A stretch of 64,000 nt of DNA, taken from Salininema proteolyticum (GTDB taxonomy: Bacteria > Actinomycetota > Actinomycetes > Mycobacteriales > Micromonosporaceae). Positions 35,813 through 45,039 of the stretch are shown one piece after another. The position numbers and the translations under genes are program-made. The notes under the pieces were generated by a model. The model saw only the letters and a list, made by a program, of their open reading frames with translations. It was not told the origin of the DNA and did no database searches. The DNA lies in NCBI RefSeq assembly GCF_042685645.1, contig NZ_JBHUNX010000001.1, positions 186,001-250,000 of the forward strand, in the 5' to 3' direction. Position 1 is the first letter of the stretch. Each line of letters starts with the position of its first letter.

Positions 35813-37069
35813 GTGGTCCACCCAGAGCCCTCGCACGGGCCCATCCGACGTCCGGCCCGCCGACGACGCCGCAAGATCACAGCGCTGACGGCCGCCGGCG
35901 CGGCCGCCGCGGCCGTAGCAGTCGCGGTCGTGCCCGACGCCATGGCCGACAGGCTGGACCTGCCCTTCGGGGACTCCCCCGGGGAAGAGGACTTCCTGCC
36001 CGTGGACGACGCCGTGAAATCCATAGTGGATATAGGTGAGCGGGTCGAGGTCTCCGAGTCCCTCGGCTACGACGACTACGAGGCCGGGAAGCGGACCCTG
36101 CGTTTCGCCAAAGAGGGCGCCTCCTATGTGAAGGTGCACTTCGACCGCCTCCTCCTCATGGACGGCGACAGCCTCACCGTCTCCAGCCCGGACGGCTCCG
36201 AGTCCCACACCTATGAGGACACCCTCCTCGACGACTGGGCCATGTCGGTCTCGGGAGACGAGGCCGTCCTCGAACTGTCGGTGTCGGAGAACAGGACCAG
36301 CTTCCCCGGCACCCTGGGCGCGGTGGTGGACGAGGTCGCCTACGGCCTCCGCGACGAGGTCGTGGACGCCGCCGTGCGCGACAGGGCCGACGGGGCGCGC
36401 GTCCCGGAGAGCAACTGCGGCTCAACGCAGCGGCGCCCGGTCCCCTGCTACGAGTCCGAGCACCCCGCCATGGTCGCGCAGGCCGAACCCGTGGCGCGCC
36501 TCCTGGTCGACGGCACGACCCTCTGCACGGCCTTCACCGTCAGCGAGAAGAACCGGCTGCTGACCAACAACCACTGCTTCACCCAGGACTGGGAGGCCAA
36601 GAGGACGGAGGTCTGGTTCGGCTACGGCTGCCGCTCCTGCCGGGACGAGACGCCGACGGATCCCGTGAAGGTCAGGGGGGACAGGGTCCTGAGGACCGAC
36701 AAGTCCCACGACTACACCTTGTTCACTGTGGACAACTTTCGCGCGGTCCGCGGATTCGGGCACCTCGAACTGGCCGACCGCCGCGCGAAACGCGGCGACC
36801 AGCTCTACATCCCCCAGCATCCGGGCGGCCGCCCCAAGGAGATCGCCGTCGACCCCGGCGGCTCCTGCGAGGTGACCCGGGCGCGCATCGACGGCTATGT
36901 GGAGGGAACGGACATCGCCTACCACTGCGACACCGAGTTCGGCTCCTCCGGCTCTCCGGTGCTATCCCGAGACTCCCATGAAGTGGTGGCGCTGCACCAC
37001 TTCGGCGGCTGCCCGAACTCCGGAGTCAGCGCCGACCTAGTCCGCAGGGACATAGCCGACCTCCTCTGA
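35813..37069 (+). CDS. Secreted trypsin-like serine protease (V8-like)
   Basis: 418 aa from GTG 35813, with GGGGAG a few nt upstream. A basic signal region (RRPARRRRRKITALTAAGAA) leads into an Ala-rich segment; export is likely. A propeptide-like region (to about residue 190) precedes the protease domain: CTAFTVSEKNRLLTNNHCF with the catalytic His (about 252), HDYTLFTVD with the Asp (about 299), and FGSSGSPVLS with the Ser (about 377). The domain has four or more cysteines. This fits the S1B/V8-like group of extracellular endopeptidases. Monocistronic, with a terminator. Confidence 0.85.
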   Translation: MVHPEPSHGPIRRPARRRRRKITALTAAGAAAAAVAVAVVPDAMADRLDLPFGDSPGEEDFLPVDDAVKSIVDIGERVEVSESLGYDDYEAGKRTLRFAKEGASYVKVHFDRLLLMDGDSLTVSSPDGSESHTYEDTLLDDWAMSVSGDEAVLELSVSENRTSFPGTLGAVVDEVAYGLRDEVVDAAVRDRADGARVPESNCGSTQRRPVPCYESEHPAMVAQAEPVARLLVDGTTLCTAFTVSEKNRLLTNNHCFTQDWEAKRTEVWFGYGCRSCRDETPTDPVKVRGDRVLRTDKSHDYTLFTVDNFRAVRGFGHLELADRRAKRGDQLYIPQHPGGRPKEIAVDPGGSCEVTRARIDGYVEGTDIAYHCDTEFGSSGSPVLSRDSHEVVALHHFGGCPNSGVSADLVRRDIADLL

Positions 37070-37097
37070 GGGGCCGGCGGGACAGGACGCTTCACAG

Positions 37098-37121
37098 GGC
37101 GCGCGGCACGGGCCGCGCGCC
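37098..37121 (+). terminator. Terminator after protease gene
   Basis: 10-bp perfect GC stem (37098-37107 with 37112-37121) followed by TTTCT. Confidence 0.75.
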
Positions 37122-37124
37122 TTT

Positions 37125-37330
37125 CTCCATGTCCGGAAACGATTTCACCCTTGTGGGATACGCCATAATCTGTAGTCTCATCGTCGCCCTCCGCAATCGC
37201 GATTCCGATTAAAACGCCTGCTAGGCAAAGGGAAGTGGGCGAATAAAAGCAAGTTTCGGGTATTTGATGCCAAAAAATCCTATTTTGGCCGTATCCCCGG
37301 TTTCTCTCAGGTCGTTCTATTAGTGCAAGG
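37125..37330. other. AT-rich intergenic island
   Basis: Clearly lower GC than the surroundings, with runs such as CCAAAAAATCC and TTAAAA and a perfect hairpin GCCAAAA/TTTTGGC (37269-37289). No gene or known riboswitch is recognised in it. Confidence 0.45.
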
Positions 37331-37476
37331 GACGCAAGGCTCCCAGCGGCCAGGGCCCGCAAGGCCCACCGCGGAGTAGCGGCCCCTGCGGTTCGATGAG
37401 ACATGAGTCGATGCGAAACCGGAGCGAACCCGCACAGCGGGACACCCGAGAAGGACCGGAGAGGAAAGGAGGGGCC

Positions 37477-38235
37477 ATGACAGCCAACGGCGAACTAGTC
37501 GGACGGATCGCGGCCCAGCCCGTTCCCTCCTCCTCCCTTCAAGCTGATTCCGCGCCCCGCGACCGCGCCCCGGAAGGGCACGTGCCGCCTGGCGTGATCG
37601 GCGCGGACACACCGGATCTCCCTCGTCCCAGCGACAACCGTCCCCTGGCCGGGACGGCGGCTGCGCAAGACCGGCGCAGTCACGCGAAGACGCGGGCCCA
37701 GGATCCGGAACCGCGCCGTGTGTCTGGCCGTCGACGGGACGCGAATCCCGCCGGCGCGCGGCACGGGGCAGTGGAAACGTATCCGGAAGGGCGCCAACCC
37801 AGTGCCCGCGGCATCGGCTCCTCATCGTCGGACTACGACTTGGACGCCTCGATACCGGTCCGCCGACCGGGGGCAGAGACGTCTGCGCTGTCCGCCGACA
37901 GCGATTCCCAGGGTCACCCTCTCCCCGGCGCTCCGGGCAGCGAGTGGCAGGGAATGCAGGCGCGGACACGAGTCGCACCGCCGAGCGGCTCCGGAACCGG
38001 GACACCGGTCTCCGCGCCCGCAAAGCTCACCGCAGCCGCCCGCGCATGGGCGGGCCACCAGGCTCCCACTGGCAGGCGAACAGTCCTTTCCGGACTCCGC
38101 TCTGGCGCCTCAGAGGCGCAGCCCCGCATGCACGGCGGCCGAGCAGAAAAGTCGAGCGCGCTGCGCCGACGCAGTCAGTTACACGGTTCGAGCACCGCTC
38201 GAACGCCTTTAACACGAAGGAAACAACATGCGTAA
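37477..38235 (+). CDS. Doubtful ORF, Pro/Ser/Arg-rich
   Basis: 252 aa open frame from ATG 37477 with a striking AAAGGAGGGG site just upstream. The translated sequence is low in complexity (Ala, Pro, Arg, Ser) with no recognisable domain, signal or membrane segment, third codon positions are less GC-biased than in neighbours, and its end overlaps the leader and start of the next gene. It may be a chance frame in a non-coding 1.1 kb region; the ribosome binding site is the only positive sign. Confidence 0.25.
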   Translation: MTANGELVGRIAAQPVPSSSLQADSAPRDRAPEGHVPPGVIGADTPDLPRPSDNRPLAGTAAAQDRRSHAKTRAQDPEPRRVSGRRRDANPAGARHGAVETYPEGRQPSARGIGSSSSDYDLDASIPVRRPGAETSALSADSDSQGHPLPGAPGSEWQGMQARTRVAPPSGSGTGTPVSAPAKLTAAARAWAGHQAPTGRRTVLSGLRSGASEAQPRMHGGRAEKSSALRRRSQLHGSSTARTPLTRRKQHA

Positions 38236-38596
38236 AGTTCTTAGCACCGCTGCCATCGCCGCGGCCGGCCTCGCCACCGTCGGTGCCGCCCCCGCTCTCG
38301 CGCTGGGCAACTCCGGCGTCGACGCGGGCGAAGTGAGCCTGGCCAACGTCGACCTGTCCTCGGCCGCCCACTGGCAGATCTGCGGCATCAACGCGTTCGC
38401 CCAGTCCTACGGCCAGAACTGCGACAACCGCGACCACTTCGGCGAGGGCCCCCAGTCCGGCGTCGACGCCGGCTCGGTCTCGGTCGCCAACCTGGACGGC
38501 TCCTCTGCCGCCCACTGGCAGATCTGCGGCGGCAACCTGGCCACCAGCCCGTCGCTGGACCAGAACTGCGACAACCGCGACCACTTCACGCAGTAA
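38228..38596 (+). CDS. Small secreted protein with two Cys-pair repeats (chaplin-like layout)
   Basis: 122 aa. Signal peptide RKVLSTAAIAAAGLATVGAA ends near ALA (26). The mature part has two ~35-residue repeats: SGVDAGEVSLANVDLSSAAH leads to WQICGINAF and YGQNCDNRDHF; the second has WQICGGNL and DQNCDNRDHF. Cysteines are at 52, 65, 100 and 114, so each repeat is C-x(12-13)-C preceded by a hydrophobic V.L.NVD strand. This resembles chaplins in size, export and paired cysteines, but the sequence is different. Ribosome binding site GAAGGA. Near-duplicate of the next gene. Confidence 0.8.
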   Translation: MRKVLSTAAIAAAGLATVGAAPALALGNSGVDAGEVSLANVDLSSAAHWQICGINAFAQSYGQNCDNRDHFGEGPQSGVDAGSVSVANLDGSSAAHWQICGGNLATSPSLDQNCDNRDHFTQ

Positions 38597-38691
38597 CGCG
38601 GAACTGAAGCTCAGGGCGGGGACCTGACGGTTCCCGCCCGGCACCACCATCCGCCCCGCGGGGCGGTACAGAAAAGGACGAAGAAGGAAAC

Positions 38692-39165
38692 ATGCGCAAA
38701 GTACTCTCCACTGCGGCAGTCGCCGCGGCCGGCCTCGCCACCGTCGGTGCCGCCCCCGCTCTCGCGCTGGGCAACTCCGGCGTCGACGCCGGAGAAGTCA
38801 GCCTGGTCAACGTCGACGCCTCCTCTGCCGCCCACTGGCAGATCTGCGGCGTGAACGCGTTCACCACGTCGTACGGCCAGAACTGCGACAACCGCGACCA
38901 CTTCGGCGAGGGCCCGCAGTCCGGCGTCGACTCCGGAGACGTGTCGGCCGTGAACGTCGACGTCTCCGACGCCGCCCACTGGCAGATCTGCGGCATCAAC
39001 GTCGCCACCAGCCCGTCGCTGGACCAGAACTGCGACAGCCGCGACCACTTCACCATGGACGAGGGCGGGAACGGCCCGGGCGACAAGCCCCTCACCGGAC
39101 CGGCCTTCCAGGCCGCCGCCGACGGAGGCAACGCCATGGTCTCCGACATGGGCGACGTCCAGTAA
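38692..39165 (+). CDS. Small secreted protein with two Cys-pair repeats, paralogue
   Basis: 157 aa. The first ~120 residues are nearly identical to the preceding gene (Cys again at 52, 65, 100, 114), including long stretches identical at DNA level, so the pair arose by recent tandem duplication. It differs by an acidic/Gly-rich C-terminal tail of ~37 residues (MDEGGNGPGDKP onward). Predicted exported. GAAGGA ribosome binding site. Followed by a strong terminator. Confidence 0.8.
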   Translation: MRKVLSTAAVAAAGLATVGAAPALALGNSGVDAGEVSLVNVDASSAAHWQICGVNAFTTSYGQNCDNRDHFGEGPQSGVDSGDVSAVNVDVSDAAHWQICGINVATSPSLDQNCDSRDHFTMDEGGNGPGDKPLTGPAFQAAADGGNAMVSDMGDVQ

Positions 39166-39173
39166 CAGGACCC

Positions 39174-39202
39174 AAGGGTGCCGGCCGGTGGCCGGCACCC
39201 TT
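39174..39202 (+). terminator. Terminator after second secreted-repeat gene
   Basis: Perfect 13-bp stem (39174-39186 with 39190-39202), 3-nt loop, followed by CATTTTT. Confidence 0.85.
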
Positions 39203-39250
39203 CATTTTTCCGCTGACCCCCGCTGAATTCCCCGAGAGAAGAGAACGAAG

Positions 39251-39772
39251 ATGAACAGAGGAATCAAAGTCGCCTCGACGGCGGCCGCGACCGTCGCCGG
39301 GACGCTGGCCCTCACCGCGGGCACGGCCATGGCCGCCGAGACGCCGGTCGAAGAGCACGGCCCCGGGCTCGTCAAGATCAAGCAGGACAAAGTAGACATC
39401 CCGAACTTCTGCGCCCTCCAAGACGTCGGCGCTCCGGTGAACCCCGACTGCTTCAGCGAGCGCTTCATGGGCGCCGAAATGGAGAAGCGCTACACAGCGG
39501 CCGAGAACGCGACCCCCAAGACGGGCGGCATGTCGCTCGTCAACGTTGACGCGCGCGACTTCTCCAAGGTCCAAGTCTGCGGCGTCGCCATCATGGGCAG
39601 CCCGGAGACCCCGCAGGACTGCGACAACTCGATCCCGCCCCGCGAGGACCCCGTCGGCCCCGAGGACAACGAGATCGCGCTGGCGAAGGTCGACCTGACC
39701 GGAGCCTTCGCCTGGAACGTCTGCGGCGTCACCGCCTTCCAGGCCGGCGACCCGACGACCTGCAAGAACTGA
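39251..39772 (+). CDS. Secreted protein with three divergent Cys-pair repeats
   Basis: 173 aa. Signal peptide to about residue 29 (ALTAGTAMAA). Cysteines at 54/67, 110/124 and 158/171 repeat the C-x(12-13)-C spacing of the two preceding genes, and the strands before them match (SLVNVDARDFSKVQVCG, ALAKVDLTGAFAWNVCG). It is therefore a third, older member of the same family, with one more repeat and without the NRDHF ending. Probably cell-surface or extracellular. Followed by a terminator and then by element copy B. Confidence 0.75.
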   Translation: MNRGIKVASTAAATVAGTLALTAGTAMAAETPVEEHGPGLVKIKQDKVDIPNFCALQDVGAPVNPDCFSERFMGAEMEKRYTAAENATPKTGGMSLVNVDARDFSKVQVCGVAIMGSPETPQDCDNSIPPREDPVGPEDNEIALAKVDLTGAFAWNVCGVTAFQAGDPTTCKN

Positions 39773-39793
39773 GAACTTTCCCTTCCTACCCGA

Positions 39794-39823
39794 GGCCGGG
39801 CTGTCCCATCAGCCCGGCCTTTT
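39794..39823 (+). terminator. Terminator after third secreted-repeat gene
   Basis: GGCCGGGC pairs with GCCCGGCC, followed by TTTTCTTT. Confidence 0.85.
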
Positions 39824-39830
39824 CTTTATG

Positions 39831-40025
39831 CTGACCGCTCAGCCGCGCCCAGCCACACCATCTCGCGACCTTCTGCCGTCCGGACGTGTTGGGGGTGACT
39901 GACCGCTCAGCCGCGCCCAGCCACACCATCTCGCGACCTTCAGCCGTTCGGATGTGCCGCACGCACGCCTCGAACGGCTGAAGCCCACGATCTGGCGCAC
40001 CTGGACACGCCTGAGCTCCTTTCCA
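39831..40025. repeat. Dispersed structured element, copy B
   Basis: The left half (beginning CTGACCGCTCAGCCGC) occurs twice, at 39831 and 39899, 68 bp apart. The second is followed by a perfect 13-bp stem (39938-39950 with 39971-39983) whose sequence differs entirely from copies A and C, and then by the shared right flank (CACGATCT, GCGCACCTGG, GCCTGAGCTCCTT). Confidence 0.7.
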
Positions 40026-40213
40026 TGTGGGGAACCAGATGAATGGGAAGGGTGGAACAGAGTGGGGGAGTACCGGGCCGATTTGGGATCGGATCCGGAT
40101 GCGTTTCCTTTGCAACCTCCTCCGTCCCGGGGGCGTGTTATCGACGTAGACCTCACCGGTGCAGGCCACCGAGGGTCAGGGTCCGGACGACCTCCTGCCG
40201 CCGCGACCCGCCC

Positions 40214-40255
40214 GAGGGCGCGGGTTCCACTCTCTCTCCCTGAACCCGCGCCCTC
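40214..40255. other. Orphan hairpin upstream of purine permease
   Basis: GAGGGCGCGGGTT (40214-40226) pairs perfectly with AACCCGCGCCCTC (40243-40255), loop 16 nt. No gene ends nearby. Possible small-RNA terminator or a regulatory structure. Confidence 0.4.
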
Positions 40256-40385
40256 TCTCACGCCCGCCCCGGGCCGGGGGCGAAGGCGTTTCCTCTTCGG
40301 TAAACTGCTCTACGGTTCAGCGACGTTGCTTTAGTCTGTCCCCAGCGCCTGCTGCCCGGCGCGCGCAATCTACGGAGACGCCCAC

Positions 40386-41753
40386 ATGGCCGACAACGCC
40401 GCAACCGGAGAGAAGGAGAGGAAGCCCTTCCTCGACCGGTTCTTCGGACTCAGCGAGAACAAGACCAACGCCGGACGCGAGATCCTGGCCGGAACGACGA
40501 CGTTCCTCGCCATGGCCTACGTGCTGGCGGTCAACCCCATCATCCTGGGCGACCAAGGCGACCTGGGCGAACTCGGCATGCCCATGCAGGCCGTCTTCAC
40601 CGCCACCGCCGTGGCCGCCGTGGTCGGCACCCTCGTCATGGGGCTGTGGGCCAAATACCCGATCGCGCTGGCGCCCGGCATGGGCCTCAACGCGTTCTTC
40701 GCGTACACCGTGGTCCTCACCATGGGGATCCCGTGGGAGGTGGCCCTGACGGGAACGCTCCTTTCGGGCGTCGTCTTCTTCGTGCTGGCGGTGACGGGGA
40801 TCCGCGAGTACATCGTGAACGCGATCCCGATGCAGATGAAGCTCGCCGTGGGAGCGGGCGTCGGCATGTTCATCGCCTTCATCGGAATGAAGAACGCGGG
40901 GATCGTGGTGGCCGACGACGCCACCTTCGTGGCCCTCGGCGACTTCAGGGAGCCCACCACGCTGCTGGCCCTGTTCGGGCTCCTCATCACCGTGGTCTTC
41001 CTCGTTCTGGGCTGGAAGGGCGGAGTGCTCTACGGCATCGCCATCACCGCGATCGTGGGAATGGCGACCGGCGTCGTCGGCCTCCCCGGCGGATTCCTCG
41101 CCCTGCCCGGAGGACTGGACCAGACGTTCGGCCAGGCGGTCATCCACCTGCCCGAGGCCTTCACGTCGCAGATGATCATCGTGGTGCTGACGATGCTGTT
41201 CGTCGACTTCTTCGACACGTCGGGCACGCTCATCGCGGTGGCCAACCAGGCCGACCTGCTGGACAAGCAGGGCCGCCTGCCCCGCGCCGGGCGGGCGATG
41301 GGCTCGGACTCGGTCGCGACCATGGCCGGAGCCATCATCGGCACGTCGACGACGACGGCCTACGTGGAGTCCACGGCCGGCGTGGCGGCGGGAGGCCGGA
41401 CGGGCCTGACCGCGGTGTCCACGGCCGGCTGGTTCGCGATAGCGGCCTTCTTCTACCCGGTCTTCGAGGTCATCGCGGGCGCCGGAGAGGTCACCGCCCC
41501 GGCCTTGATCGTGGTGGGCATCCTCATGGCCCGGTCGATGGGCAACATCGAGTGGGAGCACCTGGAGTACGCGGTGCCGGCGTTCCTGACCGTCATCGCC
41601 ATGCCGCTGACCTACTCGATCTCCAACGGCATCGCCCTGGGCCTGCTGTTCTACCCCGTCGTCATGATCGCCAAGGGGCGGTGGAGAGAGGTCCACTTCG
41701 TCACCTACATCCTGGCGGTCCTGTTCCTGGGTTACTTCGCGTTCCTGCATTAG
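40386..41753 (+). CDS. Guanine/hypoxanthine-type permease, AzgA (NCS2-like) family
   Basis: 455 aa with about 12-13 hydrophobic segments. Family landmarks: REILAGTTTFLAMAYVLAVN near the N-terminus, ALAPGMGLNAFFAYTVV, and LFVDFFDTSGTLIAVANQAD, followed by STTTAYVESTAGVAAGGRTG. Members (AzgA, PbuG, GhxP) are proton symporters for guanine, hypoxanthine or adenine. Together with adenosine deaminase elsewhere in the window it would serve purine salvage. ATG 40386 has CGGAGA upstream. No purine riboswitch was recognised in the leader. Confidence 0.9.
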   Translation: MADNAATGEKERKPFLDRFFGLSENKTNAGREILAGTTTFLAMAYVLAVNPIILGDQGDLGELGMPMQAVFTATAVAAVVGTLVMGLWAKYPIALAPGMGLNAFFAYTVVLTMGIPWEVALTGTLLSGVVFFVLAVTGIREYIVNAIPMQMKLAVGAGVGMFIAFIGMKNAGIVVADDATFVALGDFREPTTLLALFGLLITVVFLVLGWKGGVLYGIAITAIVGMATGVVGLPGGFLALPGGLDQTFGQAVIHLPEAFTSQMIIVVLTMLFVDFFDTSGTLIAVANQADLLDKQGRLPRAGRAMGSDSVATMAGAIIGTSTTTAYVESTAGVAAGGRTGLTAVSTAGWFAIAAFFYPVFEVIAGAGEVTAPALIVVGILMARSMGNIEWEHLEYAVPAFLTVIAMPLTYSISNGIALGLLFYPVVMIAKGRWREVHFVTYILAVLFLGYFAFLH

Positions 41754-41775
41754 CGCGGGCGGCCCGGGCTCACTT

Positions 41776-41781
41776 TAGAAT
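41776..41781 (+). promoter_or_regulatory. -10 of leaderless DUF6912 gene
   Basis: TAGAAT, 6 nt, then ATG 41788. Confidence 0.55.
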
Positions 41782-41787
41782 GGGCGC

Positions 41788-42261
41788 ATGTCGAGAATCT
41801 ATGTGCCCGCCGACGCCGCGTTCCTGGAGAAGCTGAAGGAGGCCGGCTCCGTCGCCCTGGAGGAGCCGGTCTACCTCGTGACCGAGGCTCTGCGGGAGGC
41901 GTTCCCCGACGCGGACGGGGAGGACCTGGAGTACACCGCGTTCGCCGAGGCGGCGGGCGTCTCCGCCGGGATGGCGACGGCCGAGAGGCCGCGGAGGGTC
42001 GTGGTGAGCGCCGACCTGCCCGACAAGTTCCTGGAGGAGATCCCCGGGACCGCCGCCGCGGAGGCGAGCGGATCGGTGAAGCTCGCCAAGGTCGCGGCGA
42101 TCCACGTGGACGACGACGAGGCGGCCGGCGCGGTCAAGGAGGGCATAGAGAAAGGCTCCCTCGACCCGGAGGGCCTCGAGAGCCTCGTGATGGACTGGTA
42201 CCACCCGTCGGAGCTGGACTCCGTGCTGGAGATCTTCGCGCTGGGGATCAGCAGGCCGTAG
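41788..42261 (+). CDS. DUF6912 family protein
   Basis: 157 aa, small, acidic and soluble. The pattern (RIYVPADAAFLEKL, LVTEALREAFPDADGEDLEY, RRVVVSADLP, KLAKVAAIHVDD) matches my recollection of the actinobacterial DUF6912 family of unknown function. Leaderless start. Converges with a membrane protein gene only 2 bp away. Confidence 0.7.
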   Translation: MSRIYVPADAAFLEKLKEAGSVALEEPVYLVTEALREAFPDADGEDLEYTAFAEAAGVSAGMATAERPRRVVVSADLPDKFLEEIPGTAAAEASGSVKLAKVAAIHVDDDEAAGAVKEGIEKGSLDPEGLESLVMDWYHPSELDSVLEIFALGISRP

Positions 42262-42263
42262 GG

Positions 42264-43151
42264 TCACCCCTCGGCGGCGGCCTTCCCCCGGGGGATCAGC
42301 AGTCCGTAGGCCAGCAGCGTCGTGACGGCGGCGGTGAACAGCACCGTCATGGCCCCGTTGTAGGCGCCGGTGGAGGTTATGGAGAGGTTCGCCGCGTCGA
42401 GCGGGTTGAGGCCTCCCTGGAGCTGCCCGGTCAGGGGGCCGATGCTGATCTGGAAGACGACGGAAGCCACGATCCACAGGACTCCGGGGAAGGCCGCGGC
42501 GTAGACGTAGCCGTACAGGGTCGTCTGCGGCTGCACCTTGCGGAGGTAGAGGAACACGGCGATTCCGATGACCAGGCCGATGATCAGGGGCATCCACATG
42601 CTCCAGGCCCGGAGGTTGTCCAGGGGGTTGTCGAAGAACCGCGCGGTCATGGGGCGCAGGAAGCCCTGCAGCAGGATCATGGTCGCGAGGATCGCCATGG
42701 CGAGCATGGCGGCGCGGATCTTGACGGTGTTCTCCGGGAACACCAGCAGCCCGCCGGCGAGGGAGCAGGCCAGGAGCAGCGCCCCGAGGATCGTGGAGAT
42801 CGCGGGGTCGGCGGCGAAGTACGCGAAGGCGGCCACCCAGCAGAGGATGCCGACGAGCAGGCCGCCGATCAGCAGCGACAGGAGGCGCGGGCCGTTCCAT
42901 CCGCGGATGAGGAACGCCGTGGCCGCGCCGGCCCAGGTCGCGGCGAGCATGGGCGCCAGGAGGTTGGTGACGAGCAGGACGATGCCCGTGTCGTCGAGCC
43001 GGCCGTCCATCGACAGGGTATTCCCCGTCGCCACGAGGGTCCAGATCAGCCAGGCCCAGGCCGCGATGAAGAGTACCGTCGCGGTGGGCGAGAACTTGGC
43101 GGCAGCCGCGGGTCTGCCGGGCGCGAGTGTGTCCGTCACACTCCCCACCAT
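42264..43151 (-). CDS. Integral membrane protein of unknown function
   Basis: 295 aa with eight predicted hydrophobic segments (e.g. VLFIAAWAWLIWTLVATG, LLSLLIGGLLVGILCWVAAF, WMPLIIGLVIGIAVFLYL). No signature motif of a transporter or enzyme family is recognised. Stands alone, convergent with the DUF6912 gene and divergent from pruA. Confidence 0.75.
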   Translation of the reverse strand: MVGSVTDTLAPGRPAAAAKFSPTATVLFIAAWAWLIWTLVATGNTLSMDGRLDDTGIVLLVTNLLAPMLAATWAGAATAFLIRGWNGPRLLSLLIGGLLVGILCWVAAFAYFAADPAISTILGALLLACSLAGGLLVFPENTVKIRAAMLAMAILATMILLQGFLRPMTARFFDNPLDNLRAWSMWMPLIIGLVIGIAVFLYLRKVQPQTTLYGYVYAAAFPGVLWIVASVVFQISIGPLTGQLQGGLNPLDAANLSITSTGAYNGAMTVLFTAAVTTLLAYGLLIPRGKAAAEG

Positions 43152-43266
43152 ACGGACCAGCGGATTAGAGGTTCTTCAACGTGCCGGGCCAGTGTTGTAC
43201 AGGTCTAAGCGAGGTGCTGGCGCGACCGGAGCCGACGCGATAGATTCGGGGGAGAGGGGCCTTTGG

Positions 43267-43298
43267 ATCGTTACACGATCGTTATGACGATCCGTTAC
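43267..43298. promoter_or_regulatory. Triple direct repeat upstream of pruA
   Basis: ATCGTTAC (43267), ATCGTTAT (43278) and ATCCGTTAC (43290) recur every 11-12 bp, on one helix face, just before a -10-like TATAAA (43314-43319). Probably a binding site for an activator of pruA; the regulator is not in the window. Confidence 0.5.
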
Positions 43299-43354
43299 TC
43301 TACGATTCAAAGGTATAAACCGCAAAGATGCTTTGAAATCGACGGGAGATTTTG

Positions 43355-44986
<1,632 letters not shown>

Positions 44987-44998
44987 GGCGTCATCGGC

Positions 44999-45036
44999 GC
45001 GAAGGGGGCGGAGAGGCGACTCTCCGCCCCCTTCGC
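44999..45036. terminator. Bidirectional terminator between pruA and the binding-protein gene
   Basis: Perfect 16-bp stem (44999-45014 with 45021-45036) with a 6-nt loop between two convergent genes. Confidence 0.85.
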
Positions 45037-45039
45037 CGT

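Larger units (their letters stand above)
39773..40385 (+). other. 613-bp intergenic region
   Basis: No credible gene. It holds a terminator (39794-39823), element copy B with a duplicated left half (39831-40025), an unexplained 13-bp hairpin (40214-40226 with 40243-40255) and the promoter of the purine permease (-10 TAGTCT at 40332-40337). Confidence 0.6.

Noticed and set aside
38228..39165. Calling the secreted-repeat proteins chaplins or rodlins outright
   Set aside because: Signal peptide and Cys pairing are similar, but the core sequence differs from the chaplin domain and rodlins lack such cysteines.
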